Of a DNA stretch of 64,000 bases, positions 26,899 through 35,853 are shown in pieces. The position numbers and the translations under genes were made by a program. The stretch's first letter is position 1. The number at the start of each line of letters is the position of its first letter. This stretch comes from Zhongshania aquatica (GTDB lineage Bacteria > Pseudomonadota > Gammaproteobacteria > Pseudomonadales > Spongiibacteraceae). Location: assembly GCF_027257955.1 (NCBI RefSeq), contig NZ_JANZNQ010000016.1:35193-99192 (forward strand). Direction: 5' to 3'. The notes beneath the pieces were generated by a model. That model did not search any database. It had not been told where the DNA came from and was given only the letters and a program-made list of their open reading frames with translations.

Positions 26899-29184
26899 AT
26901 GCAAAGGAAGAAGTTGCATCAAGTACTGGCATTATCGATTAGCGGCATCATTTCTCTGCCCTTGTTTAGTGAGCCGACAATGGCTAGACCAAGCGAGATC
27001 GAGGAAATACTGGTAACCGCGCAAAGACGTGAGCAAAGTCTGCAAGAGACGCCGATCTCGGTAACGGCGCTTAATTCTGAATCGCTTACGGAGCTTGGCG
27101 CATCTGATGTAAGTGGCGTCTCAGACTACACTCCGGGTTTATTGGTGGCTCCTACAGTTGGCGGTTCTGTTAACGCCGGTATTGTCATACGTGGAGCCGG
27201 CAATATAAGCAATAATTTGAGCCGAGATAATGCAGTGGGTATGTATTTGAATGGCGTTCCAATATCTAAAACATCAGGAGCAATCTTTGATGCTGTAGAT
27301 TTAGAGCGCGTAGAGGTTCTGCGTGGACCACAAGGTACGCTCTATGGCAAGAACACGATTGGCGGGGCGGTTAATCTGATCACCAAAAAGCCAAGTGGTG
27401 AATTCGGTGGGCAGCTGCGAGTTGGATTGGGGAATGAAGACTTGGTTGAAACCCGTGGCTCATTAGATATCCCGAGTCTAGGTAGCCTAGAGGATGGCAT
27501 GGGAGAATTTAAGGCTAGGGTGTCAGGCTTTCTTCGCCAGCGCGATGGTTTTTATACTAATGATGGCCCGTCCGGGGATGATTTTGATAATAGAGATCAG
27601 TGGGGGCTCAGGGGCGACGCTGTCTGGAGTTTAAGTGAGAGCTTACATATTGAGTACGGGTATGACAGATTTGTGGCGGAGCAGACACCGCCGATGTTGT
27701 CACTGACAAACTCAGATGCATTTGTTTTTGTTAGTCCGCAACTCAATCCGGTAGTCGCTGGGGCGACACAGAAAAATCGGCCAGATTCAATCGCAAATGA
27801 CAGCGCGGTTGCTAGTGAGTCAGAGGTAAGTGGCCACACATTAACGATATCGTATGACCTTCCAGATTCAGCGCTGGGTGATCTGACGTTTAAGTCTATC
27901 ACCGGATATCGTGATTTAAACACGCTAAGCCTGAGTGATTTTGACGGTACGGCACTGGATCTGTTTCGTTTTAAAATTGAAAATGACTTCGATCAGTGGA
28001 CTCAGGAATTGCAGTTAGTTGGTATGACTGAGCGCACAAATTACGTTATTGGCTTGTTCTACTATGAGGATGACTGGAACACCGATAATCCTCGCTGGCT
28101 CTTCCAGCTTGGCGGAGACAGCAAAGACGAGAGTCAGCGCGGAGCAAATAATGTATCCATTGCGGCATTCGGGCAATTAACGTGGACGCCAAATAAGTTT
28201 GATGACCGCATGGAGCTTACCGTTGGTGGGCGCTGGACCAAAGAACACAAAGATGCATTTAATCTTGCAAAGGATGTCAGCATCTATGAACAAGATCCAA
28301 GTGACCCTAATGCCGGTGTCTATGTCCGTGATGCCGCTGGCAACCCTGTTTTCAATGCCTCTGGTAATTTGATACCGCTTACTACTGACGACACGTGGAC
28401 TGAATTCACGCCCATGGCGACTGCAGCGTGGCGCTTTAGCGAGGATATACATGGTTACGTAAAAGTGGCGACTGGGTTCAAAAGTGGCGGCTTTAATGGT
28501 GTGGCGACGAACAATGAGTCTTTTCTTAAACCTTTCGAACCAGAAACCATGAGCACGTACGAGCTCGGTTTGAAGTCTAGATTGTTAGATCAGCGTTTAC
28601 TTTTAAATGTGTCGATGTTTTACAACGACTATGAGGATTTTCAGGGCGATCGCTTTGTAGAAGAGGTAGTGGGTACGGTTATTGTGAATGCCGGCAGTGC
28701 AACGATGCAGGGTATGGAAATTGAGCTCACGGCGCGGCCAACACCTAATCTCGATGTGATTGTTAACTATTCACTGCTTGATACCTCATATGACAAGTTT
28801 GTTGGTGACAATGGTATGGATGTATCTAAGGATCGCTATTTTGCCTATGCGCCAGAAAACACAGTCTTCACTTCTGTGAAGTACACCTTCGATCCATTTG
28901 AGTTTGGCACCTTGTCTGTGCGTGCCGACTACTCTTGGACTGACGACTACTACGTGACGATCATGGACGACCCAAGCACTAACGTGGAGGCATATGGATT
29001 ATTAAGCATGCGAGCTGACTTAAGCGCTATTCAATGGGGCGGCGGCGAGCTGCGGCTTTCAGCGTGGGGCCGAAATTTGACGGACGAAGAATACTGGAAC
29101 TCGGCAATTAATTTGCAAGCTTTTACCGTCACTCAGTGGGCAGATCCACGCAGCTACGGCGTTGAGCTGGCCTACGAATTCTGA
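26899..29184 (+). CDS. TonB-dependent outer-membrane receptor
   Basis: A 761-aa receptor divergent from the previous one. After a signal peptide (MQRKKLHQVLALSISGIISL, ending near FSEPTMA) comes EEILVTAQRREQSLQETPIS, the plug with GIVIRGAGNIS and LERVEVLRGPQGTLYGKNTI, and a long barrel. VKVATGFKSGGFNGVA marks a late barrel strand, and the protein ends with ADPRSYGVELAYEF, a proper outer-membrane C-terminal strand with terminal Phe. AAAGGAG lies before the start. It belongs to the same broad subfamily as the other two receptors, but the plug and barrel sequences differ clearly, so they probably do not have identical ligands. Ligand unknown; the neighbouring catabolic genes suggest a lipophilic organic compound rather than iron. 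Confidence 0.95.
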   Translation: MQRKKLHQVLALSISGIISLPLFSEPTMARPSEIEEILVTAQRREQSLQETPISVTALNSESLTELGASDVSGVSDYTPGLLVAPTVGGSVNAGIVIRGAGNISNNLSRDNAVGMYLNGVPISKTSGAIFDAVDLERVEVLRGPQGTLYGKNTIGGAVNLITKKPSGEFGGQLRVGLGNEDLVETRGSLDIPSLGSLEDGMGEFKARVSGFLRQRDGFYTNDGPSGDDFDNRDQWGLRGDAVWSLSESLHIEYGYDRFVAEQTPPMLSLTNSDAFVFVSPQLNPVVAGATQKNRPDSIANDSAVASESEVSGHTLTISYDLPDSALGDLTFKSITGYRDLNTLSLSDFDGTALDLFRFKIENDFDQWTQELQLVGMTERTNYVIGLFYYEDDWNTDNPRWLFQLGGDSKDESQRGANNVSIAAFGQLTWTPNKFDDRMELTVGGRWTKEHKDAFNLAKDVSIYEQDPSDPNAGVYVRDAAGNPVFNASGNLIPLTTDDTWTEFTPMATAAWRFSEDIHGYVKVATGFKSGGFNGVATNNESFLKPFEPETMSTYELGLKSRLLDQRLLLNVSMFYNDYEDFQGDRFVEEVVGTVIVNAGSATMQGMEIELTARPTPNLDVIVNYSLLDTSYDKFVGDNGMDVSKDRYFAYAPENTVFTSVKYTFDPFEFGTLSVRADYSWTDDYYVTIMDDPSTNVEAYGLLSMRADLSAIQWGGGELRLSAWGRNLTDEEYWNSAINLQAFTVTQWADPRSYGVELAYEF

Positions 29185-29569
29185 TTGCTGGCCGCGTTGT
29201 AGCGCGGCGGATCACTGCCATTGTCGCGGGCGGAGAAATAACAGCAGTGCCACACGGTATCAAGTCTAAGGGCAAAGATTTCCGTTTGGCACTGCTGTGA
29301 CTTCTTTCCCTGCGTCCCCTCTGCTGTTGTCCCAGTAGGCGCCTTTCAATATAGCGATGCCAGCGCTGAGCACAACGATGGCTCATCGTATTCCTGAAAA
29401 GTGAATACGGCCTTGGTTGTTATTATCACTCTGCAGTTTAGCTAAGACCTACTTCACACAAATTGCATTGTGGGACTTGTATTTTGGAAGAGGTCGTCAT
29501 TATGATGGAAACGATTTCATAATAATAACTAATGCCTCAACAACGAGTCAGTTGGCGAAGGGTAGGGGC
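29185..29569. other. Intergenic region after the TonB receptor, about 385 bases
   Basis: No gene is recognised. The first 120 bases contain the large inverted repeat described separately. The rest reads without coding signals up to the TonB receptor remnant at about 29570. Confidence 0.45.
29241..29298. terminator. 12-bp inverted repeat with 34-nt loop downstream of the TonB receptor
   Basis: ACAGCAGTGCCA at 29241-29252 is exactly complementary to TGGCACTGCTGT at 29287-29298. It lies 57 bases after the receptor stop codon. A termination or mRNA-end role fits the position, but there is no T-run directly after it. It could also be a mobile-element end, since IS3 and TonB debris follows. Confidence 0.4.
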
Positions 29570-29763
29570 AGTCAAGGTGTCTAAGCGTAGCGAGTCGCTG
29601 CAGGATGTGCTCGGCTCTGTGTCTGCGTTGAGTGGTTAAATGCTGGTGCAGAATATTCAGGATTTCATGGCCAAGTTAATGCTCGGTGTGATCGTTCAGG
29701 GCGAGAAGGCTGACAGTGAACAGGTCGCTATACGCGGAATTAGTCTCACCCGAGACGGCCCAT
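29570..29763 (+). pseudogene. TonB-dependent receptor plug fragment
   Basis: Reading one frame through a TAA gives VKVSKRSESLQDVLGSVSAL, a stop, then MLVQNIQDFMAKLMLGVIVQ and VAIRGISLTRDGPSTA. This is the beginning of a TonB receptor plug (VTARKRxESLQDVPxSVxAxSG ... RGIS). No upstream signal peptide remains, and the similarity stops abruptly at about 29763, exactly where an IS3-type orfA remnant begins on the other strand. The fragment is therefore a receptor gene cut by an insertion or deletion and cannot give a receptor. An apparently open frame that continues through both pieces (29640-29957) is an artefact of this junction. Confidence 0.65.
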
Positions 29764-29988
29764 CGACCGCTTGGAGTTGCCGGCCAGATGTTACTTACCA
29801 GTTTCAAGGAATTCCTTGCTCCAGCTTTAATACTGGTTGGGGGCAATGCCTTCCCGCCTACACAACTCAGAAAAGGATTCTTCTCCGCGCAACCCCTCCA
29901 GCACAATCCGAATTTTTTCATCCGGCTCATGTTTCTTGCGGGTTTTGCGGCGTATAGTTCTAACAAATGTCTCTGTTAAATCTGCCAT
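29763..29988 (-). mobile_element. IS3-family transposase orfA remnant
   Basis: Reading leftwards from the ATG at 29986-29988, preceded by an AGGAG site, gives MADLTETFVRTIRRKTRKKH, then EKIRIVLEGLRGEESFSELC and RREGIAPNQY, a TAA, SWSKEFLETGK, another stop, and HLAGNSKR. This is the helix-turn-helix OrfA of an IS3-family element (pattern EKIRIVLEGLRGEESIAELCRREG...WSKEFLEAGKxRLAG). Two in-frame stops and the lack of any orfB show that it is dead. Its end coincides with the break in the TonB remnant at about 29763. No terminal inverted repeats could be identified. It is a different fragment from the IS3 orfB piece at 58588-59100. Confidence 0.75.
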
Positions 29989-30204
29989 AATTGACTCCTG
30001 TAATCAATAAAATGTAGCAGAAGTCTCCCTTCAAGATTCAGGGAAAATATGTCTCATATGTTTTGGCGGAATACAAATTGAGGTGTATCTGTCTACAGTG
30101 ATATTCCGAGCATGGGCTTACAGCGATAGTCGTATTGCGATAAGGTACGATTTGTAGTTAGTACGAAAAATAGATAACAATAAACGGATAAATTAGGAGT
30201 CTTT

Positions 30205-32532
30205 GTGAGTTTAGAAATCCATCGCCTGCAAAAAATTATTCTAACTTTCGGCTTGATAAGTCCTGTTTGGGTCTCTCCAGCTCTTAGTGCATCTGACAAT
30301 AAGATTGAGTCATTAGAGGAGGTTATTGTTACGGCTCGAAAACGAGCTGAGAACATGCAGAAGACCCCTGTCTCGGTAACCTCTATTTCAGGAAAGGATA
30401 TCGAGGCAGCAAAACTGTTTGACCTCAGAGATCTTCAATCAAAAGCACCGAATCTAAATACCCCGGTTGCTGCAGACGGAGGTGGCAGCACATTTCAAGC
30501 CTATATTCGCGGGGTGGGGCAATTCGACTTTGGACTGACAACAGATCCGGGGGTTGGAATCTATATTGACGGTGTCTACCTAACAAGAACTATTGCTTCA
30601 AATCTCGAGTTTTCAGATGTTGAGCAAATTGAGGTAATGCGTGGCCCGCAAGGAACATTGTTCGGGAAAAACACGATTGGTGGCGCGATTCAAGTCGTTA
30701 CTCGTAAACCGAATGGAGATACTCGCCATAGCGCCAAGATTACGGCTGGTGACTATAACTACAAAGCTTTTGACGGCTATGTTGAGTTTCCTATTTCAGA
30801 AAGTGTCGCTGCCAGTATTTCTGTGATGGCTAAGAATTCAGATGGTTGGCAAAAACGCAACAGCGGAGACAATGCGGGAAATGATAATTCCTGGGGAGTA
30901 AGAAGCCATCTTGGAATCGATTTTTCAGACACGTGGGGCGCGCACTTTATTATTGATCATACTGATATAGATCAGAACGCCTTCCCACATGTTCTACTCG
31001 ACTTCGACGCAAATGCATCGATTCCGCCCCTCTATAATACGTTCGTGGTTGGACCATTGGGAGAACCTTGCTGTACACCCAATAAAGATATAGATCGAAG
31101 CGATGTATTAAATAAGAAAGATCGTGAACTTGTAGACAATACAGGGTTTAACCTCACCAATACTTGGGATTTCGATAACCATGTGCTGCGTTCAATCAGT
31201 AGTTATCGCACATTGGAATCTGAAACGTATAGAGATACAGATAATTCCCCGCAGGACTATTTTTCAGTTGAATCACTATTTGATGTAACTGCATATAGTC
31301 AAGAGTTTCTGCTTAGTAATAGTGGTGCTGGCAAACTGGACTGGCTCGTTGGGTTGTTCTACATGAAGGAGGATGGAAATCAGATCACGAATACTGTTGT
31401 GGCAGGGGGCTTATATGAAGCTGTCTTATTGCCGCTTCCACCTAAACTGACAGACTATGATTTGTTCTACGATAGAACGCAGGTTACAGAGAGCTATGCT
31501 GCGTTTTTAAATGCCACATGGCATATAACCGATTCGACGAGTCTGAATTTTGGTGGTCGTTATACCGTAGATGAAAAAGACTTGGAGATGTACACGCTGC
31601 GAGCTGCAAGCCAGACGCCGATAGTAGAGCCGGGACCTACCGATCCAGCCTCTTGTAGCGATTCCACGCGCAGTGGGAATGGATCAGTCTACTTTTGTAA
31701 AAATAAGTGGGAAGACTTTTCTCCAAAAATTGGTATAGATCATCAGTTCACTGATGATGTTATGGCTTACGCACATGTCACCAGAGGTTTCCGCAGTGGT
31801 GTATATAATGGTAGACCTATTGAGCGTCGACATGTATCTGAAGCGGACCCAGAGCTCCTTATTAGCTACGAAGCAGGTCTTAAGTCCCGGTTTTGGAATG
31901 AGCGATTACAAATCAATGGTGCGGTCTTTTACAATGATTATGAAGATCAGCAACTCTTGGTTATTCAGAGTGAGCAGACTGCGGAGGGGTCACTTGCGCT
32001 TGTTGTAGACAATGCTGCAGATTCAGTTATGCAGGGAGCTGAGCTTGAAATTAAAGTCTTGCCAATTGATGGCTTAATGATCTCTGGCAATGTGGGTTTG
32101 GTAGATCCGGAATACAAGACATTTATGGCTGTCGATCCAAGTACAGGCGAGGACGTCGATTTAAGTGACCGAAAATTTGCGCAGGTACCTGATTTGACTG
32201 CAAGTTATATGATCCGATATGCCTACTCGTTCCCTAGTGGAAGTCAACTTACCTTGCGTTATGACGCTTCATATATCAGCGATATTTATTATAACAACGA
32301 TAAAGAGGCCCGTTCATACGAAACTCTTCATGCGCCAGGCTACACTATACACAACGCAGGAATAAGCTTTTTTACCCCGAAAAAGACATGGGAGTTTAGT
32401 GTTTTTGGTAGAAATATCACCGACAAACGGGTAATCAATGGTGGGCATGAGGCTGCTGCTTTCGGTATAACTGATGCTACATTCACACCGCCTTCGCGTA
32501 TTTTCGCTTCGATAAAATACTCAGGATTTTGA
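30205..32532 (+). CDS. TonB-dependent outer-membrane receptor
   Basis: A 775-aa receptor with a GTG start preceded by AGGAG at a 5-base spacing. A signal peptide (MSLEIHRLQKIILTFGLISP, then VWVSPALSA) is followed by EEVIVTARKRAENMQKTPVS, the plug with YIRGVGQFDF and VEQIEVMRGPQGTLFGKNTI, and the barrel. Late strands read AYAHVTRGFRSGVYNGR. The protein ends SRIFASIKYSGF, an outer-membrane type C terminus. Extra cysteines in the barrel loops (GEPCCTPNK and PASCSDSTR) may form disulfides and are not shared with the two other receptors. It is 138 bases upstream of the PQQ-type quinoprotein gene and probably in the same transcription unit, so import and periplasmic oxidation of one substrate may be linked. 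Confidence 0.95.
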   Translation: MSLEIHRLQKIILTFGLISPVWVSPALSASDNKIESLEEVIVTARKRAENMQKTPVSVTSISGKDIEAAKLFDLRDLQSKAPNLNTPVAADGGGSTFQAYIRGVGQFDFGLTTDPGVGIYIDGVYLTRTIASNLEFSDVEQIEVMRGPQGTLFGKNTIGGAIQVVTRKPNGDTRHSAKITAGDYNYKAFDGYVEFPISESVAASISVMAKNSDGWQKRNSGDNAGNDNSWGVRSHLGIDFSDTWGAHFIIDHTDIDQNAFPHVLLDFDANASIPPLYNTFVVGPLGEPCCTPNKDIDRSDVLNKKDRELVDNTGFNLTNTWDFDNHVLRSISSYRTLESETYRDTDNSPQDYFSVESLFDVTAYSQEFLLSNSGAGKLDWLVGLFYMKEDGNQITNTVVAGGLYEAVLLPLPPKLTDYDLFYDRTQVTESYAAFLNATWHITDSTSLNFGGRYTVDEKDLEMYTLRAASQTPIVEPGPTDPASCSDSTRSGNGSVYFCKNKWEDFSPKIGIDHQFTDDVMAYAHVTRGFRSGVYNGRPIERRHVSEADPELLISYEAGLKSRFWNERLQINGAVFYNDYEDQQLLVIQSEQTAEGSLALVVDNAADSVMQGAELEIKVLPIDGLMISGNVGLVDPEYKTFMAVDPSTGEDVDLSDRKFAQVPDLTASYMIRYAYSFPSGSQLTLRYDASYISDIYYNNDKEARSYETLHAPGYTIHNAGISFFTPKKTWEFSVFGRNITDKRVINGGHEAAAFGITDATFTPPSRIFASIKYSGF

Positions 32533-32670
32533 GGGGTTACGCGAAATCTAGCTAAAGCAAGTCAATCTGTAGTTTTCTTTGGTCACAAATGCCGCTAGTG
32601 TATTTTGAAGAAGCTACAGATGAAAATTTAAATACCGAGCTCAATGAAATGCAAAGGTGGGACGACAATT

Positions 32671-34317
32671 ATGACGTATCGGGATCAACTGGTAGCTTCT
32701 ATCCTCCTTTGCATTATTCTTGGTTTCTTTTCAGTTGAGACGCTGGCACAAACTCAGTACAAATCTTGTAGTCATAAGCTACAGTCTGACTTGGTCATCC
32801 TGAGCTCCGGGTGGAGTAGAGATCTCACTCAACAGCGTACCTACAGCTATAGTGAAACTGGGTTGTCATTGGAGGACCTACAGACATTAAAAGTAGCTTG
32901 GACATTTGGTTTCGAAGACACGAATCAGCCGCGTTCTCTTCCAGCAATTACTGATCAAGCTGTCTTCATCGGAAGTCAGGAGGGGACGGTATTTTCCCTA
33001 GATACCAAAACGGGGTGCGGCTTTTGGAAATTCCAGACATCGTCATCTATCCGTGCCGCAGTGACTGTGGCCAAGGTTACACAGCCAAGTGGAGATAAAC
33101 GCCCGATGGTATTTGTTGCGAATGACGATGCAAAAGTCTATGCAATCGATGCGATAAGCGGAACTCAGTTGTGGGAAAAACGTGTTGAAACCCACAAAAA
33201 CGCTGTGATAACTGGGTCGCCTGTCTACTACGAGGGGGATATATTTATACCGGTTTCCTCTAAGGAAGTTGGAACTGCAGTAAACCCCTGGGGAGGTTGT
33301 TGTACATTTAGAGGGTCGCTGGTTTCTCTCGATGCGGCGTCTGGGAAAGAAAATTGGAAGACGTATACAGTCACAAAGCCAGCAGCCTACATGGGCAGGA
33401 ATATACTAGGCGGTAAGCAATATGGTCCCGCCGGTGCGGCAATATGGAGCGCGCCCACAATAGATACAAAGCGAAAGTTGATTTATGTGGGTACGGGCCA
33501 AGACTATACTCTCCCATTAACTGGCCTATCCAACGCTATTCTTGCCATTGACATGGAAACTGGGAAACTAGTCTGGAAGCAGAAATTATGGCCTAAGGAT
33601 GCATGGAACGTAGCGTGCCCGCTAGGACCTTTTGGAATTAATTGTCCCAAAGAAGAAGAAAATCACGACTTCGATTTTGGTGCGCCACCGATTATTGTAG
33701 CCGACTCTGATGGGAAAGACTGGATACTAGCCGGAGCTAAGTCGGGCATAGTTTACGCACTGGATCCGGAGCTTAACGGACAACTGGTTTGGGAGCGTAG
33801 ACTGAGTAAAGGCGGGTTGTTAGGGGGCATTCACTGGGGAATGGCAGCAGACACTGGTAATGTTTATGTCCCTATTTCAGACGTGGCCGTCCCTTTTTCA
33901 TGGAAAACATCTTCCGAAGAAAATAAGCCTGGGCTAAATCGCCTCGATCTGAAGACTGGAGAGATAATATGGAGTTCGCCTGTTGCTAAGAATTGCGGCG
34001 ACGATGAAGTTTGTAAAGTCAATTTTTCCGCAGCAATAACAGGTATTCCCGGCGCAATCCTGGCGCCTGGACTGAATGGTATTATTTATGCGTTTTCTGT
34101 CGAAAACGGCGAGCTGGTTTGGGAGTTTGATTCGACTGTAGAAACGCAAACCGTAAATGGAGTGACGGCAAATGGCGGCGCGATGGATGCTGGTGGCGTC
34201 GTGGCTGCAAATGGAATGCTTTTTTTTAACTCTGGGTACGCTGGCGCTGGAAGTGCGTTTGGGAAAGGTGGTAACCAGTTTTGGGTTTTGACCAAGTCTG
34301 AAACGATCAATAAATGA
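32671..34317 (+). CDS. PQQ-type periplasmic quinoprotein dehydrogenase-like protein
   Basis: About 548 aa. I place the start at ATG 32671, 8 bases after GGTGGGA, because it gives a normal signal peptide (MTYRDQLVASILLCIILGFF, cut near ETLAQ); an earlier in-frame ATG at 32644 is possible. The mature part consists of beta-propeller blades with PQQ-type repeats (GTVFSLDTKTG, KVYAIDAISGTQLWEKRV, AILAIDMETGKLVWKQKLWP, GIVYALD, GELVWEFDS). It carries adjacent cysteines in NPWGGCCTFRGSL, as in the vicinal disulfide of PQQ alcohol dehydrogenases. No CxxCH heme-c site is present, so electrons would go to a separate cytochrome. It resembles polyvinyl alcohol dehydrogenase-like proteins; oxidation of an alcohol in the periplasm is the likely activity. 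PQQ synthesis genes are not in the window. Confidence 0.82.
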   Translation: MTYRDQLVASILLCIILGFFSVETLAQTQYKSCSHKLQSDLVILSSGWSRDLTQQRTYSYSETGLSLEDLQTLKVAWTFGFEDTNQPRSLPAITDQAVFIGSQEGTVFSLDTKTGCGFWKFQTSSSIRAAVTVAKVTQPSGDKRPMVFVANDDAKVYAIDAISGTQLWEKRVETHKNAVITGSPVYYEGDIFIPVSSKEVGTAVNPWGGCCTFRGSLVSLDAASGKENWKTYTVTKPAAYMGRNILGGKQYGPAGAAIWSAPTIDTKRKLIYVGTGQDYTLPLTGLSNAILAIDMETGKLVWKQKLWPKDAWNVACPLGPFGINCPKEEENHDFDFGAPPIIVADSDGKDWILAGAKSGIVYALDPELNGQLVWERRLSKGGLLGGIHWGMAADTGNVYVPISDVAVPFSWKTSSEENKPGLNRLDLKTGEIIWSSPVAKNCGDDEVCKVNFSAAITGIPGAILAPGLNGIIYAFSVENGELVWEFDSTVETQTVNGVTANGGAMDAGGVVAANGMLFFNSGYAGAGSAFGKGGNQFWVLTKSETINK

Positions 34318-34504
34318 TGCCCTTGGTACTTTAGGCAATTTCGGTAAATATCCGCGAGTAGCTTACTGCGTAGAGAGTTTCCCTTACATTCCGTCTGGTT
34401 TAGCAAGCTTAATAAATTCTCCATATCACAGGATGTTGTTATAGTTTGGAGGCCAATGACTGAGTCAGTAAAGAAGTAGTCTAAAGCAATTCAACAAATG
34501 TACC
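34318..34504. other. Spacer after the quinoprotein gene
   Basis: No convincing gene or RNA is visible. It begins the about 950-base gap that separates the catabolic region from the recombinase genes; the rest of that gap is described under the small minus-strand frame, the TGGTCAC repeats and the tRNA fragment. Confidence 0.4.
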
Positions 34505-34627
34505 TTATTTTCTCTGTAGTGCTGCCATAAAACCAATCCCTCTGGGCGCGATATCTTGGGTGCTAGAGATAAGCCGTATCAATTCATCGGCCGACACCTC
34601 TATATGATCTCCTGACTGGGCTGCCAT
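34505..34627 (-). CDS. Possible 40-aa small protein or gene remnant
   Basis: A minus-strand frame of 40 codons reads MAAQSGDHIEVSADELIRLI and ends GFMAALQRK. It looks like a compact helical segment of normal amino acid composition, unlike the surrounding non-coding DNA. I do not recognise it. No clear ribosome-binding site is seen. It may be a genuine small protein or a fragment of a lost mobile-element gene, since it lies beside the integration site. Treat as tentative. Confidence 0.25.
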   Translation of the reverse strand: MAAQSGDHIEVSADELIRLISSTQDIAPRGIGFMAALQRK

Positions 34628-34795
34628 GATGACCGTCGATAGAGTCCGGCCCGCGTTATTTCGCAATAATCTGAGATTTATGTTAGTAAGTACTTCGCGA
34701 TCCCTATTTGTTGTGACGGCGATAGTAAGGCTGTATGTACCGATTATAAATTTAGAAGCAGATAGGTCTGTAGATTTGTTATTAGTCCTTAAATT

Positions 34796-34909
34796 TGGTC
34801 ACCTAGGGCAGCGGCCAAAAATTTGGACTTTTCGTATGCTTGAAATTTGGTTTGGTCACAAAATGGTCACGTTTTGGTCACAGATGGGATTTTGGCCGAT
34901 ATTGGTCGC
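34796..34909 (+). repeat. TGGTCAC direct repeats, three with an exact 11-bp period
   Basis: TGGTCAC occurs at 34796, 34853, 34864 and 34875; the last three are spaced by exactly 11 bases, about one helical turn. The degenerate copies TGGCCGA (34893) and TGGTCGC (34903) follow. The cluster ends about 60 bases before the tRNA-Arg fragment. Helically phased direct repeats of this size resemble arm-type sites of tyrosine recombinases or iteron-like sites. The function is inferred. Confidence 0.6.
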
Positions 34910-34970
34910 GGTACATTGAGGAGGGAAACCCCTTCTGTTATAGTGTCGCGCTTCGTGAAATACCCATTTT

Positions 34971-35013
<43 letters not shown>

Positions 35014-35271
35014 ACTCCTGTATTAAACCTCTCGTTACATTAATCTAATATTAATAATAACTATCTGTATTTATTGAAATTTTTTGTCATTTCTCAGTAT
35101 GTGTTTTAAAGGTGATTAAGTTATATTTGACTGTGCCTTTCTATTTTCGGCGCATTTGTTAAAGTTTAATCGTGCTGTATAAGGCACAACTTGACACCTG
35201 CATTAAAATTTACGAATCTGCATTGTATGTAAATCAACTCGTTTGGTGGCGACGTGCAGGACAATTTCGTA

Positions 35272-35853
35272 ATGGAATACGCTTCAACTTTACAGTGGCG
35301 TTCATCGAAAAGCACAAAGCTAATTTGTCATCCGTCAGCAAGGGCTGCCTGGCGGTGTTGGCGCGATTTAGATCGGCAATTTGAACTCGTGGGTAATCTG
35401 CCGCCGGCATTGGTAGCGTTGCTCCAGTCAGTGGAGCCTATCCATGTTCGGCGGAGTACAACAAATCAGGCGAAAGGAAGTTTTGAGTTTTTTGGAGGGT
35501 TTGCTTCGGTTGCGCTAGTAATGAATGCCAACCTTGATCGTGCACTTTTCTGTATTCACGAGATGCCATCACCCGAGGTGGTGGCAAATATTGCAGAAGC
35601 TTCTTCGCTAAAATCACTGATGTATAGCTTGGATCGGCAGGATGGCTTACATAGCCTTTATAAGGCGGTGGGCAATCATTTCGATAAGCCGAAGGTAAGG
35701 AAGCTATTTGAGGTGGGGGCACTTTCTCTCAGTAAATTGGCTAAATTTGCTAATGTCGGAAGATCGCAGATCCGTGAGAAACGGACTGGATCAATGGAAA
35801 CTGATCTGACGATACTACAGGCTATCCTGAAAGAAGCTGCGCAGGATGATTGA
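35272..35853 (+). CDS. Small putative DNA-binding protein, first gene of the recombinase trio
   Basis: About 193 aa from ATG 35272, which has AGGA 10 bases upstream; a GTG at 35254 would add six residues. I do not recognise a named family. Near the C terminus, residues about 155-185 (GALSLSKLAKFANVGRSQIR) look like a helix-turn-helix, and the protein is basic there. The N-terminal half contains SARAAWRCWRDLDRQF and a proline-rich turn LPPALVALLQ. Its stop overlaps the ATG of the 789-aa integrase-like gene by 8 bases, so the two are translationally coupled. By context it is probably a partner or directionality factor of the recombinases, but no function is established from sequence. Confidence 0.6.
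   Translation: MEYASTLQWRSSKSTKLICHPSARAAWRCWRDLDRQFELVGNLPPALVALLQSVEPIHVRRSTTNQAKGSFEFFGGFASVALVMNANLDRALFCIHEMPSPEVVANIAEASSLKSLMYSLDRQDGLHSLYKAVGNHFDKPKVRKLFEVGALSLSKLAKFANVGRSQIREKRTGSMETDLTILQAILKEAAQDD

Noticed and set aside
29640..29957. Open frame of about 105 codons on the plus strand
   Set aside because: It joins a TonB receptor fragment to the antisense of an IS3 orfA remnant; it is a junction artefact.
32589..32738. 49-codon frame before and into the quinoprotein gene
   Set aside because: It overlaps the quinoprotein signal peptide in another frame and has no clear ribosome-binding site; slight resemblance to a carboxymuconolactone decarboxylase start is too weak.
34626..34919. 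Open frame of 97 codons covering the TGGTCAC repeats
   Set aside because: Its C-terminal half is just a translation of the repeats, with unnatural composition and no recognisable domain.
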